This document shows positions 44,397-53,345 of a DNA stretch of 64,000 nucleotides, piece after piece. This DNA comes from SHAN690 sp041391765 (GTDB lineage Bacteria > Bacteroidota > Bacteroidia > Flavobacteriales_G > Salibacteraceae). Made by a program: the position numbers and the translations under genes. Location of the stretch: positions 1 to 64,000 of the forward strand of contig JAWKNJ010000029.1 of assembly GCA_041391765.1 (NCBI GenBank), written 5' to 3'. The notes beneath the pieces are model-generated. The model did not search any database. It had not been told where the DNA came from and saw nothing but the letters and a program-made list of their open reading frames with translations. Position 1 is the stretch's first letter, and each line of letters begins with the position of its first letter.

Positions 44397-44735
44397 ATGA
44401 AAACACCTCTTACTATCGTATTCAGCGCATTGGTGCTAATTTTTAGTTCCGCGTGCGAAAAATGCGCTGATTGTTCTTGCACCGGAAGCTATGTCTTCGA
44501 TTTTGATGATGCCATTCCGACAGAAACTCAACAAACAATAGAGGAGGCATACATATCCAAATTTCCGGCTGACGATAGTGAAGAAATTTGTGGTAAAAAG
44601 AAGGATCTTGAGCTTGATACCGCTGCATATGTATTGAAGAGTGACAGTGCATTTACAAGAACCTATAAATATGGTCAGGACATTAACTATACGGTGACCT
44701 TCAACTACCCGTGTAAGTGTGTAGAAAAGAAATAA
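44397..44735 (+). CDS. Small Cys-rich lipoprotein, unknown function
   Basis: 112 residues from ATG 44397 (MKTPLTIVFSALVLIFSSAC). The lipobox SSAC marks a lipoprotein. The mature start is Cys-rich (CEKCADCSCTGSYVFDF), with more Cys in EEICGKKKDLE and the end NYPCKCVEKK. No domain recognised. The Cys pairs could form disulfides or bind metal. Single-gene unit with a strong terminator (44750-44779). The open frame extends upstream to 44313, without a signal peptide. Confidence 0.7.
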   Translation: MKTPLTIVFSALVLIFSSACEKCADCSCTGSYVFDFDDAIPTETQQTIEEAYISKFPADDSEEICGKKKDLELDTAAYVLKSDSAFTRTYKYGQDINYTVTFNYPCKCVEKK

Positions 44736-44749
44736 TTCAACCCATTGAA

Positions 44750-44779
44750 AAAAAGCCCTCGCAATCGAGGGCTTTTTTG
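44750..44779 (+). terminator. Terminator after the Cys-rich lipoprotein
   Basis: AAAAAAGCCCTCG-CAAT-CGAGGGCTTTTTT, a 13-bp perfect stem with A- and T-tracts. Confidence 0.92.
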
Positions 44780-44843
44780 TTTCCACACATCACGTCTATC
44801 ACACCAATCATCCAATAGATTCGCTTCTCACAACATTCACAAA

Positions 44844-44862
44844 AACTGGCTTATGCCCAGTT
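44844..44862. promoter_or_regulatory. Inverted repeat upstream of the exporter operon, candidate operator
   Basis: AACTGG-CTTATGC-CCAGTT, a 6-bp inverted repeat with a 7-nt spacer, lies directly before the -7 box at 44865-44872, over the polymerase-binding region. Confidence 0.35.
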
Positions 44863-44864
44863 GC

Positions 44865-44872
44865 TAGATTTG
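44865..44872 (+). promoter_or_regulatory. -7 promoter box of the MacAB-type exporter operon
   Basis: TAGATTTG, exact TAnnTTTG match, 4 nt before the GTG start at 44877. Transcription would start at or near the start codon (leaderless). Confidence 0.55.
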
Positions 44873-44876
44873 TTGG

Positions 44877-45560
44877 GTGATTGAGCTATGCAATATCAAT
44901 AAATACTACGCCACTGCGAACCATCAGCTTCACGTACTTAAGGACATTAACTTAAGTATTGGAGCTGGTGAATTGGTCTCCATAATGGGATCTTCCGGTT
45001 CAGGAAAGTCAACACTTTTAAATATCCTGGGTATTCTGGATACCTATGACAATGGTGAATATGTTTTGGATGGCACTCTGATAAAGTCATTATCCGAACC
45101 CAAGGCGGCTAAGTATCGCAATGAATTCATAGGCTTCATTTTTCAGTCTTTCCACCTATTGGGATATAAGAACGCCATGGAAAACGTAGCTCTTCCACTC
45201 TACTACAGAGGTGTAAATCGCAAGGAACGGAATAAACTAGCCCTTGAATACCTCGACAAAGTGGGGCTTAAAGATTGGGCCGAGCACATGCCCAGCCAGC
45301 TTTCTGGCGGTCAGCAACAACGCGTTTCTATTGCTCGCGCACTTATCTCAACACCAAAATTGATTCTTGCTGACGAACCGACCGGAGCTTTGGATTCTCA
45401 TACCTCTCACAGCGTTATGGAACTTTTCCGAGAAGTCAACAAGCTAGGCATCACGGTGATCATCGTCACCCACGAGCAGGACATAGCAAATATGTGCGAA
45501 CGTCAGATTACGCTGAAAGACGGTAAGATTTTAGAACCAACAGAAGTCGGTCATGTTTGA
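44877..45560 (+). CDS. ABC exporter ATPase (MacB/LolD type)
   Basis: 227 residues. Walker A MGSSGSGKST, Q-loop GFIFQSFHLLGYKNAMENVA, signature LSGGQQQRVSIARAL, Walker B LILADEPTGALDS and H-loop VIIVTHEQDI. The MacB/LolD branch is indicated by the MGSSGSGKSTLLNILG and SFHLL sequence. It powers the two permeases downstream, working by mechanotransmission rather than substrate passage. GTG start. Overlaps the first permease by 8 nt; first gene of a four-gene operon. Confidence 0.93.
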   Translation: MIELCNINKYYATANHQLHVLKDINLSIGAGELVSIMGSSGSGKSTLLNILGILDTYDNGEYVLDGTLIKSLSEPKAAKYRNEFIGFIFQSFHLLGYKNAMENVALPLYYRGVNRKERNKLALEYLDKVGLKDWAEHMPSQLSGGQQQRVSIARALISTPKLILADEPTGALDSHTSHSVMELFREVNKLGITVIIVTHEQDIANMCERQITLKDGKILEPTEVGHV

Positions 45561-46785
45561 TCTGGATAAGTGGCAGGAAATATTCAGCACCATCAGCAAA
45601 AACAGGCTGAGAACATTCCTCACGGCTTTCAGCGTAGCGTGGGGTATCTTTATGCTCATCCTGCTTTTAGGAGCCGGTGAAGGACTTCAACACGGTACCG
45701 AAAACCAATTTAAAGGAGATGCACTTAATTCCTTGTGGGTAATGCCGGGACGTACATCTCTTCCATTTGAAGGTTATCAGCCCAACCGAAACCTCGAGCT
45801 GAGCAATGAAGACTTCGATGATATCGAACAGCACATCTATGGCGTTGAGAACCTAAGCGCTCGCAAATACTTGAATGGCATCACAAATGTTTCCTATAAG
45901 AACAAGAGTGGGAGCTTTGGCGTCCTAGGCTGCCGTCCGCCAGAACAGGAAGCGGAACAGCTGACGATACTCGATGGCAGATTTATCAATGATTTGGACC
46001 TTGCGGAGTATCGCAAAGTCGCCTGCCTCGGACGCGATATGAAAATCGAATTGTTTGGGGAGGCAAACCCGATTGGCGAATACATCAACATTAATGGAAT
46101 ACCCTTCAAAGTGATCGGATATTATATGGATGACGGTGGCGATAGGGATGTCAGAAGAACATGGATTCCACTTTCAACACACCAGCGGGTTTTTGGCGAT
46201 CCGAATAAAATTGACCGAATGGCAATGACCACGGGCGATGCATCGATTGAAGATGTGCATGCCATGGAAGATCATATTCGAGAACGATTGTCGGCTAGAC
46301 TGCACTTTGATCCTAATGATGAAAAAGCAGTCTTCATTCGGAGTCGGGCAGAGTTCTACCAGAAGTTTGTAGAACTGTTTAACGGCATTCGCATTTTTAT
46401 TTGGATTATCGGATGTGGAACCATATTGGCTGGTATTGTCGGTGTCAGCAACATCATGATGATCGTGGTGAAAGAACGGACAAAAGAAATCGGAATTCGC
46501 AAAGCTCTTGGAGCAACTTCACGAAGCATCATTTCGCTCATTATGCAAGAGTCTATCTTCATTACAACGATTGCAGGATATATTGGGCTTACCGCTGGAG
46601 TATTGCTTCTCGAGTGGGCTGGAAGCTCTATTCAAGACAGCGATTATTTCGTGAACCCTGAGGTAGACTTAGGTGTTGCCATTAGCGCCACCGTATTGCT
46701 GATTATTGCCGGAAGCGTTGCAGGATTCATACCTGCACTCAGAGCGGCCAAAATTCAACCGGTTGTTGCCTTAAGAGAAGACTAA
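45553..46785 (+). CDS. ABC exporter permease 1 (FtsX/MacB type)
   Basis: 410 residues. MacB_PCD periplasmic domain between an N-terminal TM (RTFLTAFSVAWGIFMLILLL) and three C-terminal TMs, with the FtsX segment GVSNIMMIVVKERTKEIGIR and KALGATSRSIISLIMQES. The end SVAGFIPALRAAKIQPVVAL is typical of the coupling region to the ATPase. It has the four-TM layout without an ATPase domain, so it depends on the upstream gene. Same family as the next permease but clearly diverged, so a heterodimer is likely. Confidence 0.92.
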   Translation: MFDLDKWQEIFSTISKNRLRTFLTAFSVAWGIFMLILLLGAGEGLQHGTENQFKGDALNSLWVMPGRTSLPFEGYQPNRNLELSNEDFDDIEQHIYGVENLSARKYLNGITNVSYKNKSGSFGVLGCRPPEQEAEQLTILDGRFINDLDLAEYRKVACLGRDMKIELFGEANPIGEYININGIPFKVIGYYMDDGGDRDVRRTWIPLSTHQRVFGDPNKIDRMAMTTGDASIEDVHAMEDHIRERLSARLHFDPNDEKAVFIRSRAEFYQKFVELFNGIRIFIWIIGCGTILAGIVGVSNIMMIVVKERTKEIGIRKALGATSRSIISLIMQESIFITTIAGYIGLTAGVLLLEWAGSSIQDSDYFVNPEVDLGVAISATVLLIIAGSVAGFIPALRAAKIQPVVALRED

Positions 46786-46786
46786 G

Positions 46787-48043
46787 ATGTTCGATACTGA
46801 CCGATGGCAAGAAATATATCACGTGCTCAGCATGAACAAGCTGAGAACTGGCCTTACGGCCTTCGGTGTGTTTTGGGGAATGTTCATGCTTGTTGTTCTC
46901 ATGGGTTCAGGAAACGGACTGAGAACGGGTGTGATGGGCAGCTTTGGCAACTTTGCCACGAACAGCTTTTTCATTTGGGGACAATCCACCAGCATCCCAT
47001 TCAAAGGCTTTCAAAAGGGACGTCAGGTTCGATTCACAAACGACAATACTGAGGCTCTAAAAAGAGAGCTTTGGGAAGCAGAAGTGATTGCTCCCAAGGT
47101 TCAACTCGGTGGCTACGGTAGCTCAAATTTTGTTACTCGTGGAAAAAACTCTGGAAGTACCTTTTCAGTATCGGGGGAGGTACCTGAAATCATGGAAATA
47201 GCCCCGAAGAAAATAATTGCAGGAAGATGGATAAATCAAAAAGATTTAGACGACAAGCGCAAAGTTGCGGTGATCGGATCGCGGGTGCGAGATGTGCTGT
47301 TTGAGTCCCATGAAAATCCTATTGGTGAATACATCAACATCAGCGGTGTTTATTTCATGGTCGTAGGTGTGCACGATTTGGAATTTACCAACGACCACAG
47401 CGCTCGTGATTTAGAAAGCATCATCACCCCTTTAACCACCTTTCAGCTTGCATTCAACTACGGAGATCGCATCGGATGGTATTCTATTATGGCCCGTAGC
47501 GACCAAAGTGCTGCAGACGTTGAACAACGTGCACGAGACATTCTTAAGAAAATACATAGCGTTCATCCGGAAGATCACCGTGCATTAGGTGGATGGAATT
47601 CGGACAAGGAGTTTCGTAAAATTTCCGGTTTGTTCATTGCCATAAACATATTGGTTTGGATCGTTGGAATCGGAACCCTGCTGGCAGGAGTGATCGGTGT
47701 GAGTAACATCATGCTAATTGTTGTCAAGGAACGCACAAAAGAGATAGGTATTCGAAAAGCAATTGGAGCCACACCGGCCAATATTGTTTCTCAGATCATT
47801 CTGGAAGCTATTATCCTTACGGGAATTGCGGGATATCTTGGCCTTTCCGCTGGCGTTGGAGTGCTGGACTTGGTGAATGGAGCCATCGGAAGCTCATCCG
47901 GAATGTTTAAAAATCCGGAAATAGATTTAAACGCAGCGCTGATTTGTTTGTTGATCATCATCTTCAGCGGTGGTCTGGCCGGTATCATTCCAGCCAGAAA
48001 AGCTGCAGGTGTCAACCCTATAATCGCATTACGAAGTGAATAA
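46787..48043 (+). CDS. ABC exporter permease 2 (FtsX/MacB type)
   Basis: 418 residues, one base after permease 1. The same layout is seen: KLRTGLTAFGVFWGMFMLVV, a MacB_PCD domain (~40-270), then GVSNIMLIVVKERTKEIGIR, KAIGATPANIVSQIILEAII and GLAGIIPARKAAGVNPIIAL. Roughly a third to a half of positions match permease 1 by eye, highest in the TM segments. Probably pairs with permease 1. Confidence 0.92.
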   Translation: MFDTDRWQEIYHVLSMNKLRTGLTAFGVFWGMFMLVVLMGSGNGLRTGVMGSFGNFATNSFFIWGQSTSIPFKGFQKGRQVRFTNDNTEALKRELWEAEVIAPKVQLGGYGSSNFVTRGKNSGSTFSVSGEVPEIMEIAPKKIIAGRWINQKDLDDKRKVAVIGSRVRDVLFESHENPIGEYINISGVYFMVVGVHDLEFTNDHSARDLESIITPLTTFQLAFNYGDRIGWYSIMARSDQSAADVEQRARDILKKIHSVHPEDHRALGGWNSDKEFRKISGLFIAINILVWIVGIGTLLAGVIGVSNIMLIVVKERTKEIGIRKAIGATPANIVSQIILEAIILTGIAGYLGLSAGVGVLDLVNGAIGSSSGMFKNPEIDLNAALICLLIIIFSGGLAGIIPARKAAGVNPIIALRSE

Positions 48044-48046
48044 ACC

Positions 48047-49129
48047 ATGAAGAAAATTATCAGAATTTTATCATTAGTCACCCTACTCGGAGTATTCGGA
48101 TGGACCCTTTGGTTTCTTTATAAAAAGGAACAGAAACCGCCAGTGGTGTATGAAACAACTCATGCTGAACACCGCGACATCATCAAGAAAAGTGTGGCGA
48201 CTGGTTCGGTTGTTCCTCGCAATGAAATATTTATCAAGCCTCAAGTTTCAGGGATCATTCAAACAATTCACGTAAAACCGGGCGATGTGGTCAAAGAAGG
48301 TGATCTCATCGCCAAGGTGAAAGTGATTCCAAACATGGTTTCACTGAACAACGCTGAGAATCGAGTGAATCGGGCAAAGATTTCACTCGATAACGCGAAA
48401 GCGGATTACGACCGCAACAAGACGCTATTAGATCAACAAGTGATTTCGCAGGCTGAGTTTCAGCCGATCGAACTTTCAAGAAAGCAAGCGATTGAAGAGT
48501 TGAATGCAGCAGAGGATGCTTTGGCCATTGTGAAAGAAGGAGTTTCGAAAAAGGCAACCAACAGTTCGAATACCCTGATCAGATCAACTGTGAACGGAAT
48601 GATTCTGGAAGTCCCTGTTGAAGAAGGATTTAATGTGATCGAAGCCAATAACTTCAACGATGGAACCACTATTGCCAGCGTGGCCGATATGGACAACCTC
48701 ATATTTGAAGGTCAGGTTGATGAATCTGAAGTCGAGAAATTGAGCCTCGGAATGGAATTGATTATGACTATTGGAGCCATTGAATCAGAGGCCTTTACCG
48801 CTACCTTGGAATATATTTCACCGAAAGGAATTCAAGAGGAGGGTGCGATTAAGTTTGAAATAGAAGCTGCAGTGAAAGCGGACACCAATCACTTTATTAG
48901 AGCCGGATACTCTGCCAACGCAGACGTGGTGCTTGACAAGCGCACGAATGTCCTTTCTCTCGATGAATCACTCATTACCTTCGAAGGCGAAAAGGCGTTT
49001 GTTGAAGTAGAAACAGGGAATCAGATTTTCGAAAAGCGCGAAATTCAGTGTGGGCTTTCGGATGGAATATTTATTGAAGTGCTGGGAGGAGTAAGCGAAG
49101 AGGACAAGATCAAGATTCCACTGCACTAA
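48047..49129 (+). CDS. Periplasmic adaptor (MacA/HlyD family)
   Basis: 360 residues. N-terminal TM anchor IIRILSLVTLLGVFGWTLWF. The lipoyl/biotinyl-like half KPQVSGIIQTIHVKPGDVVK, a helical hairpin (NRVNRAKISLDNAKADYDRN) and the beta-barrel/membrane-proximal part (TIASVADMDNLIFEGQVDES, GISEEDKIKIPLH-type end) are present. It links the permease pair to an outer-membrane channel. No TolC-like gene is in this window. It is last in the operon, whereas MacA usually comes before MacB. Confidence 0.9.
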   Translation: MKKIIRILSLVTLLGVFGWTLWFLYKKEQKPPVVYETTHAEHRDIIKKSVATGSVVPRNEIFIKPQVSGIIQTIHVKPGDVVKEGDLIAKVKVIPNMVSLNNAENRVNRAKISLDNAKADYDRNKTLLDQQVISQAEFQPIELSRKQAIEELNAAEDALAIVKEGVSKKATNSSNTLIRSTVNGMILEVPVEEGFNVIEANNFNDGTTIASVADMDNLIFEGQVDESEVEKLSLGMELIMTIGAIESEAFTATLEYISPKGIQEEGAIKFEIEAAVKADTNHFIRAGYSANADVVLDKRTNVLSLDESLITFEGEKAFVEVETGNQIFEKREIQCGLSDGIFIEVLGGVSEEDKIKIPLH

Positions 49130-49132
49130 AGC

Positions 49133-50500
49133 CTAGCGTTCGGCAATCTCCCACTTAGTATTGAACGGACATGCAGAATATGCTGGGTCAACCCATATAT
49201 AGGCTGAGTTCTTGTTCTTATTTATCCATTCCTCCAACTTAATGTTTTCTTTCCTGCGTTTCGCTGACTCTTGTAAACGATGATAATCGTCCTTCATGTT
49301 TGCAACGTGAGGCTTGGTTAACTCATCCAATTTTACAATCCTATAAGCGCGCTTGCCTTCTTGTGTCTGAAACAGCTCAGGCTGGCTCATGTCTCCCACT
49401 TTCAATTTCTGAACGGTGAACAAAAGACTTCTATCCACTTGACCCAATATTTCAAAGTCAAACAAATTGGTTCCATCAGCCGGGTTGATCATCTCCCCAC
49501 CATTCATGCGGGTGTCTTTGTCAGTACTGTACTTCACAGCGGCTTTGGCAAAGGTCAAACTATCTACTTCTAAAATTTGGGTACGCAAACTATCCAACTG
49601 GTTTTTGGCCTTTTGCAAGTCAACGGGACTAACCTGTGGTATGAGTAAGATGTGTCGAACATTCACGCGATCACCCTTTCGTTCAATCATTTGAATCAAG
49701 TGATATCCAAATTGAGTCTTAACAATGTCAGACATTTCACCATCTTTCAAACCCGTGCACGCGCTGGAAAACTCAGGAACCAAATCGCTCAAGCCGGTAA
49801 AACCAAGTTCGCCATTGTTCTCAGCCGAACCAGGATCTTTTGAGTACAAATAAGCCAGCGTTCCAAAGTCTTCTCCGTTTTCAACCCGCTTCTTGAAACC
49901 ACGGAGCGTTTCAATCATTTTTTGTTCCTCCTCCTTGCTTACAGGCGGCAGTTTCACGATCTGCGAAATGCGCGCCTGTGAATTGATGTAAGGAAGACTG
50001 TCCTCCGGAATGGAAGCGAAAAATTCCCGAACTTCCTGTGGGCTCACCTTAGTCTCACCCACCACTTTCTGCTGCATTTGTTGGATGAGCAAGATATCCT
50101 CTACCTCGTCCTTGAAGTCTTCCTTGATTTGGTCAAGCGTCTTTCCGTAGTATTTCACCAATTCTTCTTCTGATCCGATCTGAGAGATAAAGTATCGCAG
50201 CCTTCGATTCAGTTCCTGTTCGATTTGCTCCTCTGTAACGGTGACACTATCATACTTTGCGCGATTGATGAAAAGTTTCTGATACATCTGATCTTCCAGA
50301 ATCTCGCATCTAGTATTCTCAGTTACCGGAATGTCGGAAACGGTCATTTGATCAATTTGCTCTTCCAGATCAGAATGTAACACCACATTTTCGCCCACAA
50401 CCGCAACGACCTTATCGATCACCTGAGGTTGAGCCCATAGCGAGCCAGACACAAAGTAAAGTGCAATCAGCAGGCTATTTCGGAACTTGTGGCTTGTCAT
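49133..50500 (-). CDS. SurA-type periplasmic peptidyl-prolyl isomerase
   Basis: About 455 residues from ATG 50500. Signal peptide SLLIALYFVSGSLWAQ. SurA N-terminal domain (VIDKVVAVVGENVVLHSDLE) and two parvulin domains: the first around 175-280 (GSAENNGELGFTGLSDLVPE, QFGYHLIQMIERKGDRVNVR), the second beginning HILLIPQVSP (MNGGEMINPADGTNLFDFEI). Handles outer-membrane barrel proteins. The start overlaps the upstream gene by 26 nt. The longer frame from 50569 lacks a signal peptide. Last of three related genes. Confidence 0.9.
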   Translation of the reverse strand: MTSHKFRNSLLIALYFVSGSLWAQPQVIDKVVAVVGENVVLHSDLEEQIDQMTVSDIPVTENTRCEILEDQMYQKLFINRAKYDSVTVTEEQIEQELNRRLRYFISQIGSEEELVKYYGKTLDQIKEDFKDEVEDILLIQQMQQKVVGETKVSPQEVREFFASIPEDSLPYINSQARISQIVKLPPVSKEEEQKMIETLRGFKKRVENGEDFGTLAYLYSKDPGSAENNGELGFTGLSDLVPEFSSACTGLKDGEMSDIVKTQFGYHLIQMIERKGDRVNVRHILLIPQVSPVDLQKAKNQLDSLRTQILEVDSLTFAKAAVKYSTDKDTRMNGGEMINPADGTNLFDFEILGQVDRSLLFTVQKLKVGDMSQPELFQTQEGKRAYRIVKLDELTKPHVANMKDDYHRLQESAKRRKENIKLEEWINKNKNSAYIWVDPAYSACPFNTKWEIAER

Positions 50501-51332
50501 ATTTTTCGGCTTTCCCGTTGCGTGTAGCATCACGATACAAACTTCGTCTAATTGCGCCAAGGAGTTCAATTTTTCTCTTGTTCAGGATCAGACTCTTGAT
50601 ACGATTCACCTCCAATTCAATAGGTGAAAGCGTGTTCTTAGATTTCAGAGCTCGGATATAAAGTAAGTAGAGGTTTTCCGGATCGTTAAAGTGGACAAAG
50701 TTTCCCGTTCTCAAGAACGACTCCTTATTGTAAACCTCGATAGGAAGCTGTCTTAATAATTCGTTAAGATATACCCAGCTCGTATCCTTAAAGCAGCTCA
50801 CCGCATACTTGTGGCAATAATCCATGAGCAAATCCTGATTATCCAGATCATCGCTTTTCATCCAAAGCTCTACCTCGTCCAATTCTGGACTGTTCGGTTT
50901 CAATTTCATGTAACGAACCTTGAGGATATAATCGTTCAACTGAAAAATGTCCTGATTCTCCTCGTAGAACGTTTCAACCTCGCTCATGGATACAGATGTG
51001 TCCAACTTTTGATTCACGAGCTCTTTTTCATACTCGAAAATGAATAGCTCTTTCCTGTACTTCTCAACCTGATCTTCGATTTCCTTTTGCTCAGCTCCGA
51101 GGTTGTAAAGCGCCTTATCATACATCAATTGGCGATTCATCCAATTCTGAATAAGATTTTCCGCCAGCTCTGTGCTGTCTTCCGGACTCAAGTCATTAGG
51201 AATGGCCGAAACCAACTCCTCAAAAGTCATGTACTCCTCTCCTACCCGCGCTATGATCTGCTCATCCGTTTTGGTCTGATTACAAGCAGAAAACAATGCA
51301 ACTGCTGATATGAGAGAAAGAAATCGCCTCAA
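50475..51332 (-). CDS. SurA N-terminal-like lipoprotein, no isomerase domain
   Basis: 285 residues. Lipoprotein signal RFLSLISAVALFSAC. Residues ~25-120 resemble a SurA/trigger-factor-like chaperone domain (IIARVGEEYMTFEELVSAIP, AENLIQNWMNRQLMYDKALY). The rest is helical with no parvulin motifs. Placed between two PpiC-type genes (4 nt after the longer one, overlapping the next), it probably works with them in outer-membrane protein folding. Function inferred from context. Confidence 0.75.
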   Translation of the reverse strand: MRRFLSLISAVALFSACNQTKTDEQIIARVGEEYMTFEELVSAIPNDLSPEDSTELAENLIQNWMNRQLMYDKALYNLGAEQKEIEDQVEKYRKELFIFEYEKELVNQKLDTSVSMSEVETFYEENQDIFQLNDYILKVRYMKLKPNSPELDEVELWMKSDDLDNQDLLMDYCHKYAVSCFKDTSWVYLNELLRQLPIEVYNKESFLRTGNFVHFNDPENLYLLYIRALKSKNTLSPIELEVNRIKSLILNKRKIELLGAIRRSLYRDATRNGKAEKYDKPQVPK

Positions 51333-51335
51333 AGC

Positions 51336-53315
51336 TTACTTGTTGATGGAATCAAATACAGCTCGATCCACCTTGTACGCGTACTTGCTTCGAAGTTCTT
51401 CTATCCACTGCTTTTCCAACTCACTCTGATAGGCCGATGTCACCAACCCTCTTGACTCGCTCAACAGCTTCGACTTAGGTTCCATAACTGAATATATCTG
51501 CACGTAAACCGTCTTTCCCTTTGTGTTAGCTGCTGTGTGAATTCCAACTTCCCATGGAACAGAGTCAACCACTTCCTCATCGGTTTTGCTAAAAAGCCCC
51601 GATCGAATAGACAAATTCAGCGGATTCGATTCATTCATTTTATTCTGAATATCCGCATCAGTATATCCTTTCTTCACTCTGCTTTTCGCCATTTTCAGGG
51701 TTTTCTTAGCCACATCTTCGCTGGCGCACTCATAAATTGAGGCGTCCACCCTTTGCCCCCACATAAAGTCCTTCTTGTGCGATTCGTAATATGCCTCCAA
51801 TCCACTAGTATCTTTCACTGCCTTTGACCAAACTTTCTGATCCATCAGGTCAAACAGCAAAATACCATCGTGATATTCTTGCATTAAGGCCTTGAATTCA
51901 GGATACTTAGCCTCGAGATTCGCGTTCTCAAATTCGATCAGCATATCATCTACGAATGAATTCCACTTGTCATTAAGTACTTTGCTCAACAACTCAACCA
52001 AGCCACCGCGCTTCTGAGTTTTAACCAAGTAGTTAAGATAATCCTGTTGTGTGAAATGCTGTGTGCGTTTGCTATATGCGTTGTCTGTGATGGTAAGAAC
52101 ATTCGCTGTCAAGGCCTTCGCCTTTTCTGAATCAAGCTTCCACTCACCTTTGGTATAATCTTCAGTCACTAACTTATTAGCCTTGTCACGGTTCTTTGTG
52201 TTGTATGTCAAGGCATATTCAACCTTTAATTTGTTCAAAAGAGACTGTCTCCCCTGTAGACCTCTGGAGTCTTTTTCAATTCTCTTTTTGATTGATGATT
52301 TAACCTCATCGAAGCTTCCAATATCTCTCTTGTCTTCTCGTCTGATGATATGCCAACCGTAGCTGCTCAATACTGGTTCGGATACGTCTCCTTTGTGCTT
52401 CAACGAAAACGCTGCGTCTTCAAACATTGGAGCAGTTCCTCCTGTTCCAAACCACTGGAGCATTCCTCCTTTTCCTGATGTCGCCTTATCTTCAGAATAT
52501 TGCTTCACCAAGTCATCGTAACTCTCACCATTCTTAATGCGCTGATAGATTTCCTTGGCTCTATCAGCAGCTGACTCGCGTTGTTCGTCTGTCATTTCTG
52601 CGTTGCTTCTGATGAAAATGTGAGACACCTTAATCTCACCTCTCGCAGGTCTTTTATCTCGAACAAATACCACATGATATCCAAAGCGTGTTCGCACGGG
52701 TTTACTTAAAGTTCCAACTTCTGTATTGTAGGCTGCCGTCTCAAATGGATACACCATTGAAAACGCGGTAAAATAGCCAAGGCTCTCAGCAATTGTTGAT
52801 TCATCATTGTCGCCTTTGATGTAATCAACCACCTTTAACATATCTGCTTCGGTTTTAATTCCCGTTGACAGTTTCTTCAGTTTTTGCAGTGCTTCCAATG
52901 TATCTGCTGGTGCGGCATTCGCCTCAACTCGAACCAAAATGTGATACGCAGATACATCCTGAGTCATGCGATCGTATGCTTCTTGAATCAGCTGCTCTGT
53001 CAAATTCTTGTCCGTTAAGTATGGCTGCGCTAATTGATTTCTATAACCACCAAGTTCATTAATGAATTTCTTGGCAGTATCCATACCAAGCGACTCTGCT
53101 TCCTTGACCTTCAATTTGAAATTGATGAACAAGTCCAAATATTCCTCCATGGTCTTTTTATCGACCACATTGTTAGTGTTGTTCTTGTTGTAAATGTTAA
53201 GGAACTCTTGGACTGTGACATTATCATCTGCGATTGTCATCAGGACACGCTCATCTTGTGAGTATCCAACAGTAGTGATGGCAGAAATCAATAATGCAAC
53301 GATGTGCTTCTTCAT
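51336..53315 (-). CDS. Large periplasmic peptidyl-prolyl isomerase (PpiC/SurA-like)
   Basis: 659 residues. Signal peptide KKHIVALLISAITTVGYSQ. Two parvulin domains: AYHILVRVEANAAPADTL ... GTLSKPVRTRFGYHVVFVRD (~120-215), and KVSHIFIRSNAEMTDEQRES ... GDVSEPVLSSYGWHIIRRED (~225-330). The C-terminal ~300 residues are helical (KALMQEYHDGILLFDLMDQK) like the PpiD/SurA chaperone part. First gene of a three-gene chaperone unit; guaB lies 30 nt upstream on the same strand. Confidence 0.88.
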   Translation of the reverse strand: MKKHIVALLISAITTVGYSQDERVLMTIADDNVTVQEFLNIYNKNNTNNVVDKKTMEEYLDLFINFKLKVKEAESLGMDTAKKFINELGGYRNQLAQPYLTDKNLTEQLIQEAYDRMTQDVSAYHILVRVEANAAPADTLEALQKLKKLSTGIKTEADMLKVVDYIKGDNDESTIAESLGYFTAFSMVYPFETAAYNTEVGTLSKPVRTRFGYHVVFVRDKRPARGEIKVSHIFIRSNAEMTDEQRESAADRAKEIYQRIKNGESYDDLVKQYSEDKATSGKGGMLQWFGTGGTAPMFEDAAFSLKHKGDVSEPVLSSYGWHIIRREDKRDIGSFDEVKSSIKKRIEKDSRGLQGRQSLLNKLKVEYALTYNTKNRDKANKLVTEDYTKGEWKLDSEKAKALTANVLTITDNAYSKRTQHFTQQDYLNYLVKTQKRGGLVELLSKVLNDKWNSFVDDMLIEFENANLEAKYPEFKALMQEYHDGILLFDLMDQKVWSKAVKDTSGLEAYYESHKKDFMWGQRVDASIYECASEDVAKKTLKMAKSRVKKGYTDADIQNKMNESNPLNLSIRSGLFSKTDEEVVDSVPWEVGIHTAANTKGKTVYVQIYSVMEPKSKLLSESRGLVTSAYQSELEKQWIEELRSKYAYKVDRAVFDSINK

Positions 53316-53345
53316 AAGACTCGTGATTTACTACTTGATTATTAT

